Assembly: GCF_002754375.1 (NCBI RefSeq)
Contig: NZ_PEFF01000001.1
Span: 4,977,501-5,041,500, forward strand
Length of the DNA stretch: 64,000 bases
Direction of reading: 5' to 3'
Source: Variovorax sp. 54
Lineage (GTDB): Bacteria > Pseudomonadota > Gammaproteobacteria > Burkholderiales > Burkholderiaceae_C
Notes under the pieces: generated by a model
Database searches by the model: none
What the model saw: the letters and a program-made list of their open reading frames with translations, nothing else
What the model was told of the DNA's origin: nothing
Part shown: positions 46,406-54,207 of the stretch, in pieces
Layout: every line of letters begins with the position of its first letter
Numbering within the stretch: position 1 is the stretch's first letter
Translations under genes and position numbers: made by a program

Positions 46406-47230
46406 ATGAGCGCCGTTCTCTCCATCGACCGCCACGCAACCCAGCCGCTGAAGCTCCACGCGAACCCGCAGCAGAAGCACTGGTTCGACCCCATCCCGCC
46501 GCGCCCCACCGTGCAGGCCGAGCGCCGCCACCGGCAAGAGCGCCTCGCAGGCGCCTTCCGCCTGTTCGCGCGCTTCGGCTTCGCGCAGGGCCTGGCCGGC
46601 CACATCACGGCGCGCGACCCCGAGCTGACGGACCATTTCTGGGTCAACCCGCTGGGCATTCACTTCTCGCGCATCAAGGTGTCCGACCTGCTGCTCGTCA
46701 ATGCGAAGGGCGAGACGGTCGTCGGCGACCGGCCGCTCAACAAGGCCGCCTTCGCCATTCACGCCGCGATCCACGAACACAACCCGAGCATCGTGGCCGC
46801 TGCCCACACGCACTCGACCTACGGCAAGGCCTGGTCCACGCTGGGCCGCAAGCTCGACACGCTCACACAAGACGCCTGCGTGTTCCACGACGACGTGGCG
46901 CTGTTCGACGACTTCACCGGCATGGTGGTCGACACCAGCGAGGGCGATCGCATCGCCCGCGCGCTGGGCGACAAGAAGGGCGCGATCCTCAAGAACCACG
47001 GCATCCTGACCGCGGGCCCCACCGTGGAAGCCGCCGCGTGGTGGTACATCGCGCTGGACAACGCCTGCCACACGCAATTGCTGGCCGAGGCCGCCGGCAC
47101 GCCGCAGCCGATCGACGAGGCCACCGCGCGCCACACGCACGGCCAGATCGGCGGGCCCGAAGGCGCCATCCATTCCTTCGACAGCCTGTACGAAGGCCTG
47201 GTCGAGGCCGAACCCGAACTCCTGCTTTGA
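46406..47230 (+). CDS. Class II aldolase/adducin-family protein
   Basis: A 274-residue protein of the fuculose-phosphate-aldolase/adducin fold. Zinc-ligand region AAAHTHSTYGKAWS is near residue 131, with a third His later in the KNHGILTAGPTVEAAAWWY segment. GLAGHITARDPE near 62 is the usual substrate loop. Family reactions are aldol cleavage, decarboxylation or epimerisation of hydroxy-acids. Its place between a sulfonate monooxygenase and sulfonate transport genes suggests processing of the carbon skeleton after desulfonation, or of a hydroxylated sulfonate. The start at 46406 has GAGGAA upstream. Confidence 0.87.
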   Translation: MSAVLSIDRHATQPLKLHANPQQKHWFDPIPPRPTVQAERRHRQERLAGAFRLFARFGFAQGLAGHITARDPELTDHFWVNPLGIHFSRIKVSDLLLVNAKGETVVGDRPLNKAAFAIHAAIHEHNPSIVAAAHTHSTYGKAWSTLGRKLDTLTQDACVFHDDVALFDDFTGMVVDTSEGDRIARALGDKKGAILKNHGILTAGPTVEAAAWWYIALDNACHTQLLAEAAGTPQPIDEATARHTHGQIGGPEGAIHSFDSLYEGLVEAEPELLL

Positions 47231-47259
47231 CGACGATGAACCCCCGGAGCCTTTCCCCG

Positions 47260-48264
47260 ATGAACGCATCCCTTCTTTCCCGCCGCAGCGTGCTGCGCAC
47301 CGGCGCTGCCGCCGCCGTGGTCGCCTCGGGCGGCTTCATTGCCTCGCAGGCCTTCTCGCAGCAGACGCGCAAGCTCACCTTTGCCTGGAACGCCGCCGCG
47401 TTCTGCCTCTCGCCCGTGGTGGTGGCGCAGGAGCGCGGCTACTTCGAGCGCAACGGCCTGCAGGTGGACCTCGTCAACTACACGGGCTCGACCGACCAGT
47501 TGCTGGAGTCGCTGGCCACCGCCAAGGCCGATGCGGCCGTGGGCATGATCCACCGCTGGCTCAAGCCGCTCGAATCGGGCTTCGACGTGAAGATCGTCGG
47601 CAGCTCGCACGGCGGCTGCGTGCGCCTCGTGGGCGCCAAGGCCGCGGGCGCCACCAGCCTGGCGAGCCTCAAGGGCAAGATCATCGGCGTGTCGGACATC
47701 GCGAGCCCGGGCAAGAATTTCTTCTCGATCCTGCTGGCCAAGAACGGCATCGACGCCGACCGCGACGTCACCTGGCGCCAGTACCCGGCCGACCTGCTCG
47801 ACATCGCCGTGAAGAAAGGCGAGATCCACGCCATTGCCGACGGCGACCCGAACGTGTACCTCATCGAGAAGCGCAACCAGGGCACCTTCGTCGAGCTCGC
47901 GAGCAACCTCTCGGGCGAGTACAAGGACAAGGTCTGCTGCATCGTCGGCGCGCGCGGCGAACTGGTGCGCAAGGACAAGGCGACCGTCGCCTCGCTGGTG
48001 CGCGCCATCGCACAGGCTTCCGATTTCGTGGCCGAGAACCCGAACGAGTCGGCCAAGCTCTTCGCCAAGTATTCGCCCAAGGTGCCGGTCGAAGACCTGC
48101 GCGCGCTGCTGGGCACGCTCACGCACAACCACCACCCGCTGGGCAAGAACCTGCGCGACGAGGTGGAGTTCTATGCGCGCGACTTCCGCAGCGTCGGCGT
48201 GCTCAAGAAGACCACCGACCCGGCGCGCTTCGCCGAGCACGTGTCCTTCGATCCGCTGGCATGA
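47260..48264 (+). CDS. SsuA-type substrate-binding protein (receptor adjoining the permease)
   Basis: A 334-residue receptor. The SRRSVLRTGAAAAVVASGG signal has a twin-arginine motif and ends near AFSQQ. The lobe sequences ERGYFERNGLQVDLVNYTGS and LKGKIIGVSDIASPGKNFFS place it in the NMT1/SsuA family. I chose ATG 47260, with GGAG upstream. ATG 47236 is an alternative. Its stop overlaps the permease start by four bases, so this is the cognate receptor of the ABC system encoded next. The ligand is probably a sulfonate, not determined. Confidence 0.9.
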   Translation: MNASLLSRRSVLRTGAAAAVVASGGFIASQAFSQQTRKLTFAWNAAAFCLSPVVVAQERGYFERNGLQVDLVNYTGSTDQLLESLATAKADAAVGMIHRWLKPLESGFDVKIVGSSHGGCVRLVGAKAAGATSLASLKGKIIGVSDIASPGKNFFSILLAKNGIDADRDVTWRQYPADLLDIAVKKGEIHAIADGDPNVYLIEKRNQGTFVELASNLSGEYKDKVCCIVGARGELVRKDKATVASLVRAIAQASDFVAENPNESAKLFAKYSPKVPVEDLRALLGTLTHNHHPLGKNLRDEVEFYARDFRSVGVLKKTTDPARFAEHVSFDPLA

Positions 48265-49328
48265 GCGCCGTCATTGATCGGGTGCTGGAAGCACCGCCGC
48301 AAGCGCCAGGGAACTGGCGCCGCCCTGGCATCGAAAAGGCCGCGCCAGCCTCTGTGTTCGCGCGCCCCGCCGAAGGCTTCTGGCGAACCGGCGCGCTCGC
48401 GAGCGCGGGCTGGGTCGCCCTGGGCCTGCTCACTGTCTACTGGCCCAACAAGGCGGTGGGCTTCAGCGACTGGGCCTACACCGACGAGTTCGGCATTGCG
48501 GCCATCGCCATCGGCGCGGCGCTGCTGCTCGTGGCGCTGCTCGGCACGCGTGCGGGCCGCGTCGCGCGCACGCTGCGGCCGGCCGGACCGTGGCTGGTCG
48601 CGCTGCCGGTGTTGTTCGCCCTCTGGGAGATCGCGACCGCCAAGCTCGCGCTGCTGCCCACGCCGTTCTTCGCGCCGCCGCAGAGCCTCATCGAAACCTA
48701 CATCGACGACTGGCGCCGCCTCGGCGAAAGCCTGGCGCATTCGGCGCGGTTGCTCGCCCATGGCTTCGTGCTGGGCGCGCTCGCGGGCTTTCTCACGGGC
48801 GTGACCATCGGCTGGTCGCGCATCGCGGGTTACTGGGTGCATCCGGTGCTGCGCTTCGTGGGGCCGGTGCCGGCCTCGGCGCTGCTGCCGCTGGCGTTCT
48901 TCTTCTTTCCATCGAGCTATGCGGCGGCCGTGTTCCTCATCGCGCTGGCCACGGGCTTTCCGGTGGCGGTGCTGACCTGGTCGGGCGTGGCGGGCGTCAA
49001 CCGCAACTACTACGACGTGGCGCGCACCATGGGCGCGAGCGAGCGCTTCCTGGTGCTGCGCGTGGCGATTCCCGCCGCGCTGCCGCAGGTGTTCGTGGGC
49101 CTGTTCATGGGGCTCGGCGCCGCGTTCTCGGTGCTGGTGACGGCCGAGATGATGGGCGTGAAGGCCGGGCTGGGTTTCTATCTTTCGTGGGCGCAGGGCT
49201 GGGCCTCGTACTCGAACATGTACGCCGCGCTGATCGTGATGGCGCTGCTGTGCTCGGGCCTGATCACGCTGCTGTTCAAGGTGCGCGACCGCGTGCTGTC
49301 GTGGCAGAAGGGGACTGTGAAATGGTAG
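48261..49328 (+). CDS. SsuC-type ABC permease
   Basis: A 355-residue inner-membrane protein. A nonstandard N-terminal part of about 110 residues contains two extra predicted helices (SAGWVALGLLTVYW and IAAIAIGAALLLVALLG). The usual six-helix SsuC core follows. The EAA loop GASERFLVLRVAIPAALPQV near residue 260 contacts the ATPase. SsuC is normally about 260 residues, so the extension is notable. It overlaps its receptor by four bases and the ATPase gene by seven, giving tight coupling. Confidence 0.92.
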   Translation: MSAVIDRVLEAPPQAPGNWRRPGIEKAAPASVFARPAEGFWRTGALASAGWVALGLLTVYWPNKAVGFSDWAYTDEFGIAAIAIGAALLLVALLGTRAGRVARTLRPAGPWLVALPVLFALWEIATAKLALLPTPFFAPPQSLIETYIDDWRRLGESLAHSARLLAHGFVLGALAGFLTGVTIGWSRIAGYWVHPVLRFVGPVPASALLPLAFFFFPSSYAAAVFLIALATGFPVAVLTWSGVAGVNRNYYDVARTMGASERFLVLRVAIPAALPQVFVGLFMGLGAAFSVLVTAEMMGVKAGLGFYLSWAQGWASYSNMYAALIVMALLCSGLITLLFKVRDRVLSWQKGTVKW

Positions 49329-50116
49329 CGACCGTTGAAGCTGAAGCGGGTGTGCGCCAGGCCGGCGCGCAGATCGACATCCACGGCGTGAGCCACTGGT
49401 TCGATGTGCCGGCGGGTCCGCTGCAGGTGCTCGACGACATCGACCTCAACGTGAAGCCCGGCGAGTTCGTCGCGCTGCTCGGGCCCAGCGGTTGCGGCAA
49501 GTCGACGCTGCTGCGCCTCGTGGCCGGACTGGAGCCCGCCACGGCCGGACGCATCACACAGGACGGCGCACCCATCACGCGGCCCGACCCGTCGCGCATC
49601 GTCGTCTTCCAGGACCCGACGCTTTACCCCTGGCGCAGCGTGTGGGACAACGTGGCGCTCGGCCTGCAGGCGCGTGGCGTGCTCAAGACGCAGCGCGGGC
49701 GCGTCGACGAGGCGCTGAAGCTCGTCGGCCTCACCGACTTTGCCAAAGCCTTTCCGCACCAGCTCTCGGGCGGCATGGCGCAGCGCGTTGCGCTGGCGCG
49801 TGCGCTGGTTAACGACCCGCAGCTGCTGGTGCTCGACGAGCCGCTGGGCAAGCTCGACTCGCTGACGCGCATCGCGATGCAGAGCGAGCTGGTCAACTTG
49901 TGGCAGCGCGCGGGCTTCTCGGCGCTGCTGGTGACGCATGACGTGGAAGAAGCGCTGTTCCTCGCCAACCGCGTGATCGTGCTGAGCGACCGGCCAGCGC
50001 GCATCGCGGCGGAGCTCGTGGTCGACCTGCCGTACCCGCGGCATCGTGGCCATGCGCGTCTTGCCGAGCTGCGTCACGAAGCGCTGCGCCACTTGGGGCT
50101 CGACGCCACCTGGTGA
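49322..50116 (+). CDS. SsuB-type ABC ATPase
   Basis: A 264-residue ATPase. Walker A GPSGCGKST is at residues 54-62, the Q loop VVFQDPTLYPW near 95, signature LSGGMAQRVALARAL near 142, Walker B LLVLDEPLGKLD near 164, and the switch His in LLVTHDVEEA. It energises import through the SsuC-type permease whose gene it overlaps. It is the only ATPase in the locus, and four receptors are encoded around it. The cytochrome gene starts one base after its stop codon. Confidence 0.94.
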   Translation: MVATVEAEAGVRQAGAQIDIHGVSHWFDVPAGPLQVLDDIDLNVKPGEFVALLGPSGCGKSTLLRLVAGLEPATAGRITQDGAPITRPDPSRIVVFQDPTLYPWRSVWDNVALGLQARGVLKTQRGRVDEALKLVGLTDFAKAFPHQLSGGMAQRVALARALVNDPQLLVLDEPLGKLDSLTRIAMQSELVNLWQRAGFSALLVTHDVEEALFLANRVIVLSDRPARIAAELVVDLPYPRHRGHARLAELRHEALRHLGLDATW

Positions 50117-50117
50117 C

Positions 50118-51260
50118 ATGAACAGCAAGCCCGAGGCCGATTGGCTCAACCTGCTGATCGGCCTGCTTCAGGGCGCCCAACTGCAGCTGTTGCGCGTGCT
50201 CGATGCGCTCGGCCTCGTGCAAAAGGTTCACGGCCAGCCGGCGTGGCCGTGGACGCACCGGCTGTCGGGTGAGAACCTGCTGATCGACCTGGGACAGGCG
50301 CGCAGCCTCGCGTGGACGCTGGTGTGCGTCGGCGTGGCTGTGCTGCTGCTGTTGGTCGCGCTGGTCTGGCGGCGCCCGCGCTGGTACCTGCTCGCGCTGG
50401 TGCCGATGCTGCTGATCGTCGCGCCGTGGCCCCATGCGAACGTCGTGCTGGTGCCTGCGACGCCGACAAGCTTCCAAACGTCGCCGACCGGCTTCACGGC
50501 CGCATCCATCGCGCAGGGCCGCGTGCTCTACGCGCAGCACTGCGTGAGCTGCCACGGCACCGACGGCAAGGGCGAAGGGCCGCTCGCGGCTTCGCTCGCC
50601 GTGTGGCCGCCGAACCTCACGGGCCCGCTGCTGTGGCGTCGCGCCGATGGCGATCTGCTCTGGCGCGTGCTGCACGGCACGGCCACCATGCCCGGCTTCG
50701 GCGGCGCGCTCGACGCGGCCGATGCGTGGGCGCTCATCGATTACATGAAGGCGCAAGGCGCGGGCCAGAGCCTGCGTGCGTTGGGCCACTGGCCGCAGCC
50801 CGTCGGCCTGCCCGACATGGCGGTGCGTTGCGGCGCACAGGCGCCCCGGTCGCTCGCGCATTGGCGCGGGCAGCGTGTGCGCGTCGTGGCGGGCGCCGTC
50901 GCGCCAAGCGAAGACCCGCGGCTGGTGACGGTGCAACTGCTGCCGCCTGCGTCGGAGGCAACGAACGCCACCGCCGATTGCGTCGCCGATTCACCGGCCG
51001 CGTGGGAGGCGCTGGCGCTCATCGCAGGCACCGACCAGCTCGCGGGCATGCAGCTCATCGCCGACCGCGACGGCTGGCTGCGCGTGCGCGGCCTGCCGGG
51101 GCAGGCCGGCTGGTCCGACGACGACCTGCTGTGCCGCAGCGACAGCCCACCGGCTGCCACGGCGAAGGGGGCAGTGCTGCCGCTCGATGGCCTGGGCGCG
51201 CTCATCGCCCGCATGGACGCCGAGCCGGTGCGCTTCGTCAAGGGCGGCTTCATCCACTGA
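50118..51260 (+). CDS. Membrane-anchored monohaem cytochrome c
   Basis: A 380-residue protein. Two hydrophobic segments near residues 68-106 anchor it. The periplasmic cytochrome c domain follows, with haem motif CVSCH (Cys142, Cys145, His146) and probable axial Met191 in TATMPGFGG. The remaining 170 residues carry three more Cys and end in an SCO/DUF-like beta-rich region that I do not recognise. The start is one base after the SsuB-type gene. A c-type cytochrome inside a sulfonate ABC operon is unexpected. It may take electrons from sulfite or thiol oxidation, or supply a periplasmic enzyme encoded elsewhere. Confidence 0.85.
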   Translation: MNSKPEADWLNLLIGLLQGAQLQLLRVLDALGLVQKVHGQPAWPWTHRLSGENLLIDLGQARSLAWTLVCVGVAVLLLLVALVWRRPRWYLLALVPMLLIVAPWPHANVVLVPATPTSFQTSPTGFTAASIAQGRVLYAQHCVSCHGTDGKGEGPLAASLAVWPPNLTGPLLWRRADGDLLWRVLHGTATMPGFGGALDAADAWALIDYMKAQGAGQSLRALGHWPQPVGLPDMAVRCGAQAPRSLAHWRGQRVRVVAGAVAPSEDPRLVTVQLLPPASEATNATADCVADSPAAWEALALIAGTDQLAGMQLIADRDGWLRVRGLPGQAGWSDDDLLCRSDSPPAATAKGAVLPLDGLGALIARMDAEPVRFVKGGFIH

Positions 51261-51294
51261 TTTCTTTTTCATCGCTTCACTCGGAGAACAACCC

Positions 51295-52257
51295 ATGACC
51301 TCGCACCTCGACCGATCGCGCCGCCAGCTGCTTGCCGGCGGCCTTGCTGCCGCCACGACCGCCACCTTGCCTGCCTTCGTGCGTGCACAAGGCCGCCCGG
51401 TGCTCAAGGCCGGTGACCAGAAGGGCGGGCTGCGCGCGCTGCTCGAAGCGGCGGGCGGGCTCGAAGGGCTTGGCTACGACATCCAGTGGTCGGAGTTCCC
51501 GGCCGCCGCGCCGCTGGCCGAAGCGCTCAACGCGGGCGCGGTCGATTCGGGCCCGATCGGCGATGCGCCGCTGATCTTCGCGCTCGCCGCCGGCACGCGC
51601 GTGAAGGCCATCGGCGCAAACCGCTCCGACGCCTACGGCACGGCGGTGCTGGTGAGGCCCGATTCACCGCTGAAGACGGCTGCCGAACTCAAGGGCAAGA
51701 GCATCGCCACCAACCGCGGCTCCATCGGCCACTACGTCACGCTCAAGGCGATCACCGCGGCGGGCCTGAAGCCCGAGGACGTGAACATCCGCTTCCTCGC
51801 GCCGGCCGACGCCAAGCTCGCGCTCACGCAGGGCTCGGTCGATGCCTGGGCCACGTGGGAGCCCTACACCGCGCTGGCCGAAATCAGCCGTCACGCGCGC
51901 GTGCTGGTCAGCGGACGCGGCCTGCTGCCGGGGCTGAGCTACCTCGCCGCGACCGATGCCGCCATTGCCGCCAAGCGGCCGGTGCTGCAGGACTTTCTGC
52001 AGCGCGTGGTGAAGGCGCAGCGCTGGTCGTACCGCAACGTCGATGCGTTTTCAGCCACGCTCGCACGCATCATCGGCATTCCGCCCGAGGCGGCGAAGCT
52101 GCAGTTCGAGCGCCGCCAGCAGCAGTGGGTGGCCATCGACGCGCAGGTCATCGCCGACCAGCAGGGCACGGCCGATTTTTACCGGCAGGTGGGGCTCATC
52201 AAGCAGCCGCTCGATGTGAAGGGCACGTTCGACACCGGCTTCGGCGCAACGGCTTAG
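51295..52257 (+). CDS. SsuA-type substrate-binding protein (last gene of right operon)
   Basis: A 320-residue exported receptor. SRRQLLAGGLAAATTATLPA is a Tat-like signal ending near VRAQG. The mature part includes GDQKGGLRALLEAAGGLEGL, ELKGKSIATNRGSIGHYVTL and GSVDAWATWEPYTALAE. It resembles the left-operon receptor more than its own operon neighbours (shared GDQ-GGLR start). A TCGGAGA site precedes the ATG. It may extend the ligand range of the shared permease. The coding end overlaps the convergent AraC gene by four bases. Confidence 0.9.
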   Translation: MTSHLDRSRRQLLAGGLAAATTATLPAFVRAQGRPVLKAGDQKGGLRALLEAAGGLEGLGYDIQWSEFPAAAPLAEALNAGAVDSGPIGDAPLIFALAAGTRVKAIGANRSDAYGTAVLVRPDSPLKTAAELKGKSIATNRGSIGHYVTLKAITAAGLKPEDVNIRFLAPADAKLALTQGSVDAWATWEPYTALAEISRHARVLVSGRGLLPGLSYLAATDAAIAAKRPVLQDFLQRVVKAQRWSYRNVDAFSATLARIIGIPPEAAKLQFERRQQQWVAIDAQVIADQQGTADFYRQVGLIKQPLDVKGTFDTGFGATA

Positions 52258-53291
52258 GGCCGCCGTTCAAGCGCCTGCACGCGGAAGTCCTGCGGCGCGA
52301 TGCCATAGGTACGGCGAAAGGCGCGGCTGAAGTCCGAGGCGCTGCCAAAGCCCGCGCCGTAGGCGATGTCGGTCACCATCACATGCGGATAGCGCGCGAG
52401 GTCGTTCGCCGCCTGGCGCAACCGCAGGCTGCGGATGTAGCTGCCCAGTCCGCCCTCGTGCTGGAACATGCGGTACAGCGTGGGGCGCGACAGCTGCAGC
52501 GCGGCCAGAACGCTCTCGGGCGTGAGGTCGGCGCGGTGCAGGTGGGTCTGCACGTGGCGGCGCACCTGGTCGAACATGGCGGCGCGTGCCGCCGCGCGCG
52601 CGTTGCCGTCAAAGCCGGCCTGCTTGCCGAAGGCCGACACCACCAGCTGCGCACCCGTGCGCACCGCGCTCTGGGCCGCTGCCGGCGTCATGCCGCCGAT
52701 GTCGCGCGCCAGCGAGATCGCATGCCCCGCCGCCAGCCGCGCCAGCGGCGTGGTGCAGGCGAGCGTGCGACCGTGCAGGGCCTCGGGGTCGGGGAAGGTT
52801 TCCTGCACCAGCGCGCCGGGCACGAAGAAGGTGTGGACCCGGCAGTCGTGGCGCCGCATGCGCACCGGCTGGTTCATGTCCAGCGCGAGGATCGTGGGCG
52901 TGCCGGCGGGGGCGGGCGGCGGTTCTCCCTTGCGGCGCGCGCCCGGTGTGGCGCGCACCCGCAGGTCGTCCACGCCGCCTTCCTCGAACACATGGAAGAC
53001 GAAGTCGCGCACGCTGTCGGTCGACACGCGGGCCAGCGAGCGCTCCAGCACCAGCGTGTCGGAGCGGCACTCGGTGAAGACCAGGCCGCCCATGTCGTAG
53101 CGGTCGATCGCGGCGTTGAAGGGGCGCTCGAGCGCGTCGCGCGTGGGCAGCGCGTCCATCACATGGCCGACACGCGCGCGCCAGGCCAGGAACTGCCGGT
53201 CGGGCGGTTCCGCGCGCAGATCGAAGTGGCTGTGCGCCACGCCCGGGGGAGCAAGGGGGCGTTCAGGAGCTGTGGCGGCGCTGTGCGTCAT
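52254..53291 (-). CDS. AraC-family regulator at the end of the organosulfur locus
   Basis: A 345-residue regulator. The C-terminal double helix-turn-helix reads LTPESVLAALQLSRPTLYRM and VTDIAYGAGFGSASDFSRAF, ending with RRTYGIAPQDFR. The N-terminal 220 residues resemble the AraC-binding-like domain of NahR-unrelated XylS-type regulators (CRSDTLVLERSLARVSTDSV). ATG 53291 is preferred over an upstream TTG. It converges on the last receptor gene with a four-base overlap. Proximity suggests control of the locus, though a target upstream of its own start (53292-53524, 233 bases, AT-rich, no gene seen) is also possible. Confidence 0.87.
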   Translation of the reverse strand: MTHSAATAPERPLAPPGVAHSHFDLRAEPPDRQFLAWRARVGHVMDALPTRDALERPFNAAIDRYDMGGLVFTECRSDTLVLERSLARVSTDSVRDFVFHVFEEGGVDDLRVRATPGARRKGEPPPAPAGTPTILALDMNQPVRMRRHDCRVHTFFVPGALVQETFPDPEALHGRTLACTTPLARLAAGHAISLARDIGGMTPAAAQSAVRTGAQLVVSAFGKQAGFDGNARAAARAAMFDQVRRHVQTHLHRADLTPESVLAALQLSRPTLYRMFQHEGGLGSYIRSLRLRQAANDLARYPHVMVTDIAYGAGFGSASDFSRAFRRTYGIAPQDFRVQALERRP

Positions 53292-53524
53292 GAGGCGAGG
53301 TCGGTGCGGCGCCAAGGGGCAGCGGGCGTTTCTGCCAAATAGTACTAACTAAGCGTTAAAAAATCACAGATTTCGCGGAATTCTCCCAAGAACTGAGACG
53401 GATGGTCAAGGCTGTTTACAAAGCGCCCTCACGCTCGCAGCAGGCGTCCTGCTTGGCATTTCATGGCCGAAGGACCCCCGGTTTACTTTTTTCCCCCGCG
53501 TTGATTGACCGAGCGAGCATTGAC

Positions 53525-54040
53525 ATGTCCAAAGGAAGCGCCGAGCTGCGTGCCATTTCGGAACTGGACGACAGGCCGCCCCTGAGCCCCGCTGTGGCCG
53601 CCAACGCCGCCGCGCGGCTCTTTGCCCAGGCCAACCAGCTGGAGCTGGCCAACCTGATGGCGGCGGTCGAGCGCGGCGACGTGTGGGCCGCTGCGCGCAC
53701 GGCGCGGCAGATTCTTTGCGACATCGAGGAAGCCGCGCTGGAAACCCACGGGCTCGACAGGACACGCGAAGAGGCCAGCGACGAGGGCCTGCTCTCGCCG
53801 CGCGAACTCAAGGTGCTCGAACTCGTGGCCCAGGGCTGGAGCAACCGGCGCGTGGCCGAGGCGCTGCACCGCTCCGACAGCACGGTCGCCAGCCAGATCA
53901 AGAGCATCTACCGCAAGCTGTCGGTCCATTCGCGCACGCAGGCCGTGCACGAGGCCATGCGGCGCGGGCTGCTGCAGCCGTCGGGCGCGACGCAGCGGCG
54001 GGTGATCCGTTTTCCGGTTTCCACGCCTGCCCGCAACTGA
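53525..54040 (+). CDS. LuxR-type helix-turn-helix regulator
   Basis: A 171-residue protein. The C-terminal 65 residues are a LuxR/GerE DNA-binding domain (LSPRELKVLELVAQGWSNRR then VAEALHRSDSTVASQIKSIY). The N-terminal 100 residues are helical and Ala-rich with no receiver, autoinducer or PAS signature. The ATG at 53525 gives the shortest sensible N-terminus, and the frame is open from 53402. It lies 167 bases before PhoX and could control it, but there is no direct evidence. The input signal is unknown. Confidence 0.83.
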   Translation: MSKGSAELRAISELDDRPPLSPAVAANAAARLFAQANQLELANLMAAVERGDVWAAARTARQILCDIEEAALETHGLDRTREEASDEGLLSPRELKVLELVAQGWSNRRVAEALHRSDSTVASQIKSIYRKLSVHSRTQAVHEAMRRGLLQPSGATQRRVIRFPVSTPARN

Positions 54041-54089
54041 GCGGGTCCGCTCGCGGCACGCGTCCAGAGGGCGCGCGGCTCGTATCGGC

Positions 54090-54108
54090 GCGATCACCGC
54101 GTGATCGC
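54090..54108. promoter_or_regulatory. Perfect dyad GCGATCAC-CGC-GTGATCGC upstream of phoX
   Basis: Eight-base perfect inverted arms with a three-base spacer, about 100 bases before the PhoX start. A third half-site-like ATCACGC follows. It could be an operator for the LuxR-type protein just upstream or a transcript-end hairpin without T-run. Confidence 0.45.
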
Positions 54109-54123
54109 CATCACGCCTGTCCA

Positions 54124-54141
54124 CTGTCACCGTTCTGCCAC
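54124..54141 (+). promoter_or_regulatory. Putative Pho box upstream of phoX
   Basis: CTGTCAC-CGTT-CTGCCAC has two 7-base PhoB half-sites (consensus CTGTCAT) separated by the standard four bases, 66 bases before the PhoX ATG. A further CTGTCCA directly precedes it. The position and the gene product both fit phosphate-starvation control by PhoB. Confidence 0.6.
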
Positions 54142-54207
54142 CGGGCCTGAGAAGAATCGCTGCGTCACACAAGCTGACCACCGACTGACTTCACCGATGA
54201 AAAGAAC

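Noticed and set aside
44051..47269. Very long open frame on the - strand (over 1000 codons)
   Set aside because: It runs across three clear + strand genes (receptor, monooxygenase, aldolase) and a repeat, with low-complexity His/Arg/Val composition. It is a shadow of their codon usage.
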